Source of the DNA: Sphingobacterium hotanense
Lineage (GTDB): Bacteria > Bacteroidota > Bacteroidia > Sphingobacteriales > Sphingobacteriaceae
Direction of reading: 5' to 3'
DNA: 64,000 nucleotides
Assembly: GCF_008274825.1 (NCBI RefSeq)
Contig: NZ_CP030848.1
Coordinates: forward strand, 496,001-560,000
Shown: in pieces, positions 58,177 to 64,000 of the stretch
Layout: every line of letters starts with the position of its first letter
Numbering within the stretch: position 1 is the stretch's first letter
The notes under the pieces: model-generated
Told to the model about the DNA's origin: nothing
Database searches by the model: none
The model's input: only the letters and a program-made list of their open reading frames with translations
Program-made: the position numbers and the translations under genes

Positions 58177-58683
58177 TTAAATCTCTTGCTGTATTTCTGT
58201 TTTCAAGTTGCCCTGAAATTGGTTGTCGACAAGCAAAATAGCGACCGGGCGAACGCTAAAACTCTGTTTTTCACCTAGAACTTCCTTGTAAGTAACAGCA
58301 ATTTCTTCACCCTGTTTTTCGACCGCTATACTATCGATGGTCGGTGTCAGGTCGGAAGTCGCTGAGATAATAGCGATGACATATTGTTTATCGAAATCAA
58401 TAGGCGTTGGCTGGCCATCCTTTCCCATGGTTGCTGCGGGCGAGAACAGTTCGTCGAAAGCCGCTTGGGTTTCAATCTTATGAATACCGTTTCGATCTTC
58501 CCCTATCGTATTTTTCACAAAATAATTTTGCGCTAAGACATACGGAATAGCATTATTTGCCGGAGTCTGTAGCTGCTCTGTTTCAGTGCTATCAGCATTC
58601 ATTGTTTGATGTTCTTTCGGCTGATTATTGCAGGATGCCAATATAAGAAGCGCGGCAGGTATCGTTTTCGAAATTACTCTCAT
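58177..58683 (-). CDS. Lipoprotein of unknown function
   Basis: Lipoprotein of 168 residues with lipobox L-I-L-A-S-C-N near residue 18. After a low-complexity linker the body is a beta-rich domain with F-D-E-L-F-S-P-A and F-D-K-Q-Y-V-I-A-I-I-S-A, faintly like protease-complex PrcB-type domains. It converges on mtfA with two bases between stop codons. I do not assign a function. Confidence 0.6.
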   Translation of the reverse strand: MRVISKTIPAALLILASCNNQPKEHQTMNADSTETEQLQTPANNAIPYVLAQNYFVKNTIGEDRNGIHKIETQAAFDELFSPAATMGKDGQPTPIDFDKQYVIAIISATSDLTPTIDSIAVEKQGEEIAVTYKEVLGEKQSFSVRPVAILLVDNQFQGNLKTEIQQEI

Positions 58684-58775
58684 GATAAATATTCCTTTCG
58701 TAAATTCTATGTAAATATAAGATTTCCAATTTACTTAGCGTTCTCGGAATTCCCAAAGCAATGCTAGCTCGGATA

Positions 58776-58806
58776 TTGTTTTCCTAGTTATTATTGAATA
58801 AATTTG
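58776..58806 (+). promoter_or_regulatory. Promoter before the aldo/keto reductase gene
   Basis: TTG (58776-58778), 20 bases, then TAAATTTG (58799-58806): a close match to the Bacteroidota consensus TTTG-N19-21-TAnnTTTG. The leader would be about 150 bases. Confidence 0.55.
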
Positions 58807-58962
58807 TTAAGCAGCTCGGGTAATCAGCTTGTTTTAATGTAGTTAGGTGAAACAAAATCGGTCGAATAAAAGTTCTTATTGCAGGCGATACTCAACCTTG
58901 CGCTCGATGAGCATAAGACAATTCATTCATCAACGTTAAATTAAGATAAAAGCGAATAACTT

Positions 58963-59946
58963 ATGGAATACAGAAAATTAGGCAATAGTGAATTAAGTGT
59001 GTCTGCGATCACCTTTGGTGCGTGGGCTGCAGGCGGCTGGATGTGGGGTTCAACCGACAGAAATGATGCAATCCAGGCCATTCGAGCATCCTACGACCTG
59101 GGCGTAACTTCTATTGATACCGCACCAATCTATGGACAAGGCACTTCCGAAGAGATTGTCGGCGAAGCGATAAGAGGTCTGCCGCGCGATAAGGTTCAGC
59201 TACTAACCAAATTTGGGATGCGCTGGGACTCAGACCAAGGCGAGTTCGCCTTCCACAGTAAAAACAATGATGGTGAAGCAATCGAGATCTATAAATATGC
59301 CGGCAAAGACTCGGTAATCTACGAATGCGAACAAAGTTTGAAACGACTGGGGACAGACTATATCGATTTGTATCAGATTCATTGGCCCGATGTCACGACG
59401 CCCATCGACGAAACCTTTGAAGCGGTGTCGCGATTGGTAGAGCAGGGCAAGGTGCGCTATGTTGGCGTATGCAACTACAACGCTGCGCAGATGGCAGAAG
59501 CAGAACGCACCATTCCTCTCGTGTCCAACCAAATCCCTTTCAGCATGGTAAACCGAGCTGTGGAGGATGAAGCGGTTCCTTATTGTATTCAGCACGGAAA
59601 ATCGGTGTTGGCATACAGTCCTTTGGAGCGCGGGTTGCTAACGGGCAAGATCCATGCTGGCTATATCTTCCAAGAAGGCGACCACCGTGCTAATCTTCCT
59701 CATTTCCAACCTGACTTTATCGAGAAGGCGAACATCCTTTTAGAGCGAATCAAGCCCCTTGCCGATGATAAAAAGGTTAGCCTGAGTCAGCTAGTTTTAC
59801 GCTGGACCATCGAACGGGCGGGCATTACAGTGGCTCTGGCGGGTGCTAGAAATGCCGACCAGGCGATACAAAATGCCAAGTCTATCGAACTGAAATTATC
59901 TGCCGATGAGCTGGAGTTTGTGAGTGCTGTAGTCGATGCTTTTTAA
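58963..59946 (+). CDS. Aldo/keto reductase
   Basis: NADPH-dependent oxidoreductase of 327 residues with a TIM-barrel fold. The catalytic residues are in D-T-A-P-I-Y-G (Asp and Tyr), L-L-T-K-F-G (Lys) and Y-Q-I-H-W-P-D (His). The cofactor segment near the C-terminus reads T-V-A-L-A-G-A-R-N. It resembles the YghZ/MocA group. Substrate is unknown; the gene is single. Confidence 0.92.
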   Translation: MEYRKLGNSELSVSAITFGAWAAGGWMWGSTDRNDAIQAIRASYDLGVTSIDTAPIYGQGTSEEIVGEAIRGLPRDKVQLLTKFGMRWDSDQGEFAFHSKNNDGEAIEIYKYAGKDSVIYECEQSLKRLGTDYIDLYQIHWPDVTTPIDETFEAVSRLVEQGKVRYVGVCNYNAAQMAEAERTIPLVSNQIPFSMVNRAVEDEAVPYCIQHGKSVLAYSPLERGLLTGKIHAGYIFQEGDHRANLPHFQPDFIEKANILLERIKPLADDKKVSLSQLVLRWTIERAGITVALAGARNADQAIQNAKSIELKLSADELEFVSAVVDAF

Positions 59947-59985
59947 ACCCCTGAAATAATAATGCAGAAGCAATAAGGATGGACA

Positions 59986-60366
59986 TTAACTGATATCCAG
60001 TAGTTTTTGAATCTTGTTGTCTTCAGTGAAAGTAAAGATTGACTTGCCTTTCAAGTTAATCTTATCACCCTTTTTTATGCTGCCCGGGAAGTCCATCGCC
60101 AGGGTAGCTTCATATTCAATTTCAATTTCGGAGTAGTCGCTGAGATGTTGAATCGAAGTGATGGTCTGCTTTCGATCAGAAAAATATTCCATTGCCATTT
60201 CCGCCTGTTCGCGGAACGCATCCTTTCCTTTCAGGGTGTCTGTGGTTACATTATTCTGTATATTCTCAAATTGAATATCATCAGCAAAGTCTGCCAACAT
60301 CCGAGGGATGTCAAAACTGTTATACGCAGCGATGTAATTACGGATTACTTCTTCTCGTTTGTTCAT
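59986..60366 (-). CDS. SnoaL/NTF2-like protein
   Basis: Protein of 126 residues with the cone-shaped NTF2-like fold pattern: an N-terminal helix (E-E-V-I-R-N-Y-I-A-A-Y-N-S-F-D), then L-A-D-F-A-D-D-I-Q-F-E-N and beta-strands to I-F-T-F-T-E-D-N-K-I. Members are small-molecule isomerases or binding proteins; the role is not predictable. It converges on the aldo/keto reductase gene. Confidence 0.78.
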   Translation of the reverse strand: MNKREEVIRNYIAAYNSFDIPRMLADFADDIQFENIQNNVTTDTLKGKDAFREQAEMAMEYFSDRKQTITSIQHLSDYSEIEIEYEATLAMDFPGSIKKGDKINLKGKSIFTFTEDNKIQKLLDIS

Positions 60367-60749
60367 CTTGGCTTCCTATTCTTTTAATTTTTTTGAAATC
60401 GAATCTTTCTATAAAGATAGGATTACCCGATAAAGATCTGCCATATCAATACAGATTTTAATCTTTGCTAGAAGTTAAAGAAGTTTTGCTTGAGGCATTC
60501 AAATTGGCGAATCGGGAGACAGGTGTCGGAGGAGAGGAGGGTTTCATTTAGAAAACAATAACGACTATTAGGAAACGGTGTCGCGGAATCGAACTACCTT
60601 TTAAAAGTTTTCTCCCTGATTTCTAAATATCCCCGAAAAGGGCGATGGGGGGTTGGAATTAGATTTTGTAATTTGCTACTCTAAAAGTAGCGGTCGACAT
60701 TTTTTTTGTAGGCTCGGTATACGAATTTTATAGATATAGCGTACTCTTT
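60367..60749. other. Intergenic spacer
   Basis: No gene, terminator or clear promoter is visible. A small CTACT/AGTAG hairpin lies near 60680. Confidence 0.5.
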
Positions 60750-63062
60750 ATGAATATGAATTACGAAGAACTTGAACAGTTATTTTATGCCAATGAGATT
60801 GAAGCATGTATCGCAGAGGGGGAAAAGGCGCTCGGGTCGTCGCCGAACGATCTGGATGTTTTATTTCTAATGGCTGTTGCGCATCATGATCTGGCCTATC
60901 GTGAAGGCCACGAGGAGGCATATGCGTCCATACAGCAGTACGTTATACCCTATTTACGAAGAATTTTAGCGTTAGACCCTTCAAATAATAAAGCGTTATA
61001 TAATATCCTGAGTTATCCTTTAGGGAATGAGTATGTCCTATGGCAGATTGCACGTCCGCAGAAACACATTACAGAAGAGAATAAGGATGAGTTTATTGCC
61101 TATGCGCGAGCGCTGATAGCACAGCCCGAGTCAGCACCCTATGGTTTTGATTTTTTAGTTAAGATTTACGAATCACTTGGCGAAAGGGAGCATCTTTTGG
61201 CGACTATAGAGCGAGGGATTGCTTTTTTTAGGGAAACCTTTGCAGATAACCGAGACTTGATGGATAAGAATGTTTCCTACTTCTGGTTAAAGAAAATCTA
61301 TATGCTGGATTTTTCAAAGATTGCGACGGGCGGAGAAATTGTTAAGATGATAGCCGATCAAATCGAACACTATGTGAGCAATAATAACCAGAGCTATTTG
61401 GATTTGGCAGAGATTGCTTACGAAAATCAAGCAGTGGACCTATCCTTGAAAATTATGATGAAGTTGATTGAGGGCGACAATTCTGATCATGCGACTCAAG
61501 AAGGTTTGGTTAAATGGTATCATCGATTTGAGGGATTGATCAATCAGTCCTACAGCAATCCTGATGTTTTTTATTATCAGATGATTATCGAGCGAAACTA
61601 TGCAGAAAAGATCGGTAAGGAAGAGGACTTCTATTTTCGCCATGCCGGAGCTTTGATGCAGAGCAACCCAAATGGATATGCGAGTTTTCACTTTGCAGGA
61701 ACTTATTTATACGAACATGGCGATTATTTAGAAGCGATAAAACTACTAGATAAAGCCTGCACGCTACACCTCAATGTGCTCAGTTGGCGTCGGCAGGTGG
61801 AATCCAAGTTTTTGGCCCACCAACTGATCAGTTCTTCCGTTCCCACCTTTACGGATAAACCAAGAGATCTTTATAACGCCGGTGTGGATATCGCAAATTT
61901 CATATCGGGACTCCATGTGAACGAAGAGTCGAGAATGGAGTTTCGAAAGATAGAGTTAGCGATCTACAAACAGGCTTACGATGCTTTCCATAGGTATTTT
62001 GATGATTGGGAGTTTGAGAGTGACACGTTAGGAGACCGCCATAATATGGCGATGAACTGCAATAACTACGCGATTGTACTGGCAGCGTTTAAACGTTATG
62101 CGGACGCTGCAGAAATTGCTCAAGAGGGCTTGCAATATTCGGAATTTGCAGAATTGCATAATACCTTAGTAGATTCTTTAATAAAAGGCGAGGACTATGA
62201 GGGTGCCAACGTAGCAATTCATAATTTCTTCAGCGTTTATAATGAGGATATGGTGTATTACTACAACTATATCCAGCATCGCGCATCCCAGATTGTCGTG
62301 CATGACAAGTTAGGCCTTTCGGAAGATATTAGGGCAGAAGCCGAGGAGCTGCTTTTTGAAATCTATGGGCATTACAACGAGAATCCTGATATCTCAGACT
62401 ATGATTTTCGGGATTTTGAATATGCGAAAAATCTCGTTGAAGGCGTTTTATTTACTTACTTCGCGGATGAACCTAATGAGGTACGGCGGGCCTACTATGC
62501 CGATCTGGCAAGTCGTTTCCCAGACGAAGCAAATCCGCAATATCATCTGATGCAGATCAACAACGAGGCGGAGAATTATGCCGAGGTCAATAAAGCGGCG
62601 CGCTTATACATGGAAAATAAGCGTTCGTTCCTGCTGAACGACTTTGATAAGGCCAAGACGATTTATATGATCGTAAAGAGCCATTTTCAATTGGCTCAAT
62701 ATCGCGAAGGGGCGGCGATGTTTGAGGACTATAATCAGTTTGTAGGGCAAACATTGGAATCTTCGGAATATTCGCTTTGGTTGAGCTATGGTATTCTGTT
62801 GCATGATAAGTTGAACAACAAAGCTTTGGTTACGCAATATACAGATCAGTTTCAGGCAATATACGATCAGGAAGGATGGGGCTATGATGATCTGTCGGAG
62901 GATGTATATTTGGCAAAGGCCCATACGCTATATCAATCAGGCGAACTGAAAGAAGCACATAGAACATTGAACTATGTACTTTCTTTTGATAATCCCTCGG
63001 CTCTCGCCACAGAATATAAAAACAGTTGGAAAAAGCCCGGCTTGTTTTCTAAGTTTTTCTAA
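60750..63062 (+). CDS. Large TPR-like protein of unknown function
   Basis: Cytoplasmic protein of 770 residues, acidic, without signal peptide or membrane segment. Helical repeat patterns resembling tetratricopeptide repeats occur throughout (N-D-L-D-V-L-F-L-M-A-V-A-H near residue 33, N-N-Y-A-I-V-L-A-A-F-K-R-Y-A-D-A near 445, and the A-H-T-L-Y-Q-S-G-E-L-K-E-A-H pattern near 735). No catalytic motif is seen. It is probably a scaffold. It is transcribed alone with a terminator after it. Confidence 0.7.
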   Translation: MNMNYEELEQLFYANEIEACIAEGEKALGSSPNDLDVLFLMAVAHHDLAYREGHEEAYASIQQYVIPYLRRILALDPSNNKALYNILSYPLGNEYVLWQIARPQKHITEENKDEFIAYARALIAQPESAPYGFDFLVKIYESLGEREHLLATIERGIAFFRETFADNRDLMDKNVSYFWLKKIYMLDFSKIATGGEIVKMIADQIEHYVSNNNQSYLDLAEIAYENQAVDLSLKIMMKLIEGDNSDHATQEGLVKWYHRFEGLINQSYSNPDVFYYQMIIERNYAEKIGKEEDFYFRHAGALMQSNPNGYASFHFAGTYLYEHGDYLEAIKLLDKACTLHLNVLSWRRQVESKFLAHQLISSSVPTFTDKPRDLYNAGVDIANFISGLHVNEESRMEFRKIELAIYKQAYDAFHRYFDDWEFESDTLGDRHNMAMNCNNYAIVLAAFKRYADAAEIAQEGLQYSEFAELHNTLVDSLIKGEDYEGANVAIHNFFSVYNEDMVYYYNYIQHRASQIVVHDKLGLSEDIRAEAEELLFEIYGHYNENPDISDYDFRDFEYAKNLVEGVLFTYFADEPNEVRRAYYADLASRFPDEANPQYHLMQINNEAENYAEVNKAARLYMENKRSFLLNDFDKAKTIYMIVKSHFQLAQYREGAAMFEDYNQFVGQTLESSEYSLWLSYGILLHDKLNNKALVTQYTDQFQAIYDQEGWGYDDLSEDVYLAKAHTLYQSGELKEAHRTLNYVLSFDNPSALATEYKNSWKKPGLFSKFF

Positions 63063-63084
63063 AACGCGATTTAAAGAAATAAGG

Positions 63085-63110
63085 AAGCTGCCCAGAAGGC
63101 AGCTTTTTTT
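63085..63110 (+). terminator. Terminator after the TPR-like gene
   Basis: AAGCTGCC and GGCAGCTT pair around a 5-base loop and are followed by a T run. Confidence 0.85.
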
Positions 63111-63253
63111 GTCAAAGTGTCTGTCTTCAAAGCCTGCCAAGAAGTTTCATTCCTGCTGCTGTATTAATGTAAATGTGAAAGTTTCTGCTAAGGCTCCTGC
63201 CTATCTCACAGCAACTTGGTTTGAGACTGGTTCTGCTCATATCCCTTTCAAGG

Positions 63254-63325
63254 CCCTCTCAAACTCACTACAAACCCCTATCAGAATCTTTTTGAAATTG
63301 GGATTGATAGGGGTTTGTATGAGGT
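63254..63325. repeat. Dispersed palindromic repeat, copy 3
   Basis: CAAACCCCTATCA (63271-63283) and TGATAGGGGTTTG (63305-63317) are perfect 13-bp complements, with weaker pairing outside. This is the cleanest of three related copies. It lies in the 63111-63385 spacer, which contains no gene. Confidence 0.7.
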
Positions 63326-63385
63326 TAGAAAAGTGTTTGCTATATAGTAGGTGCCCTCTTTTCTATCTATGAACGTGGCAAGTAT

Positions 63386-64000
63386 TTAATTAGCCAACGC
63401 TTTACTGATCATTTCTTTCAGTTTGGGATCGGAAGGACGTGGGCTATCTGCTGCGATCAGATTACCTTTTTTATCCACTAGAATGTATCTTGGGATACCG
63501 TCTACTTTATAGGTTTGGGATAGAATATTGCCTGGTCCTGCATGCAATTGAATGCCTTTTAGTTTTTTCTCTTTCACGTAGGTTTCCCATTTATCTTTTT
63601 CTTTATCTACCGACACCCCTACGAAAGCAACATCTTTGCCCGCAAAATCATCATTCAATTTTTCCCAATGTGGTTCTTCCGCACGGCATGGTCCACACCA
63701 GGTTGCCCACATGTCGATCAACACAACTTTTCCGCGCAGGTCTTTCAAGGCTGTTTGTTTGCCCGTTACGTCAGGATAGCTGAAGCTAACGGCTGTTGCA
63801 CCGGTTTTGGATTCTGCCAATTTTGACTCCACAGCTGCAACACGCGCGATTTGCTCCGGCAAAGTGATGTATTGGTTATAAGCTTCTTTCGAAATCTGGA
63901 ACTCTTCCATAGAGCGCGCTCTCTCCATTTTGCTGACGATAAACTGTCCTTTTAAGACGTCGGAAGGGATGCTTGCGATTAAGGTCGACTCGTCTGCGAG
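63386..64000 (-). CDS. TlpA-family thioredoxin-like protein, partial
   Basis: The frame is open to the right edge, so the N-terminus is outside the window; the ATG at 63928 is internal, because 24 further codons lie upstream. The visible 204 residues end in a thioredoxin domain with the redox motif WCGPC in D-M-W-A-T-W-C-G-P-C, the cis-proline region V-D-G-I-P-R-Y, and an N-terminal helical linker as in Bacteroidota TlpA/ResA proteins. It reduces disulfides, likely in the periplasm. Export signal cannot be checked. Confidence 0.9.
   Translation of the reverse strand, partial: LADESTLIASIPSDVLKGQFIVSKMERARSMEEFQISKEAYNQYITLPEQIARVAAVESKLAESKTGATAVSFSYPDVTGKQTALKDLRGKVVLIDMWATWCGPCRAEEPHWEKLNDDFAGKDVAFVGVSVDKEKDKWETYVKEKKLKGIQLHAGPGNILSQTYKVDGIPRYILVDKKGNLIAADSPRPSDPKLKEMISKALAN

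Overview
The window comes from a member of the Bacteroidota, probably a Sphingobacterium-like Sphingobacteriaceae. This is inferred from two SusC/SusD pairs, a FecI/FecR-type sigma/anti-sigma pair, -7 promoter boxes of the form TAnnTTTG, near absence of Shine-Dalgarno sequences, and the miaB - AAA+ activator - lptE - secG - groES - groEL gene order. Positions 1-7965 are AT-rich accessory DNA. From about 8.5 kb to the end it reads as ordinary chromosome.

The main discovery is at 1-7965: a complete integron-like antibiotic-resistance platform. A tyrosine recombinase (7126-7965) points right. To its left a row of gene cassettes runs away from it: a gene-less cassette (6795-6954), tet(X) (5468-6794), a second identical tet(X) (4141-5467), catB (1348-4140), a class D beta-lactamase of the OXA-347 type (349-1347) and a trimethoprim-type dihydrofolate reductase cut by the window edge (1-348). 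Every cassette ends in a long imperfect palindrome with attC architecture. The first ~10 bases of a cassette are the reverse complement of the R'' box at its own far end, exactly for the OXA and catB cassettes and with one mismatch for tet(X). This is what excision as a circle and insertion at G|TT predicts. The recombinase lacks the extra insertion found in canonical IntI proteins. A candidate Bacteroidota-type cassette promoter (Pc) lies between recombinase and array. catB is inverted in the array and carries its own promoter. An IS1182-family element has landed in the loop of the catB terminator with an 8-bp target duplication.

At 8120-8170 there is the displaced 3' end of a tRNA, probably tRNA-Pro, with its terminator, marking a site-specific integration junction. 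Positions 8495-10003 hold an FAD/Rieske oxidoreductase. Positions 10311-24664 form one co-directional locus: ECF sigma factor, FecR, SusC, SusD, a beta-propeller/HEAT/cytochrome c lipoprotein, an enolase-superfamily enzyme, a cupredoxin and a second beta-propeller lipoprotein. It looks like TonB-dependent uptake combined with periplasmic oxidation, with no glycoside hydrolase.

The rest is chromosomal: a PagL-like lipid A deacylase, a Cro/CI-type regulator, WG-repeat proteins, GNAT acetyltransferases, a second SusC/SusD pair (29420-34129, minus), a four-gene ABC/adaptor/permease/TolC exporter (34370-38412), an M1 peptidase, an M23 peptidase, mutY, ssb, pheS, a TetR regulator, rlmD, an OmpA lipoprotein, the miaB-to-groEL block, mtfA, an aldo/keto reductase and a TlpA-type thioredoxin running off the right edge. 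Three intergenic spacers (about 25.35, 41.91 and 63.25 kb) carry copies of a dispersed palindromic repeat built from CAAACCC/GGGTTTG blocks.
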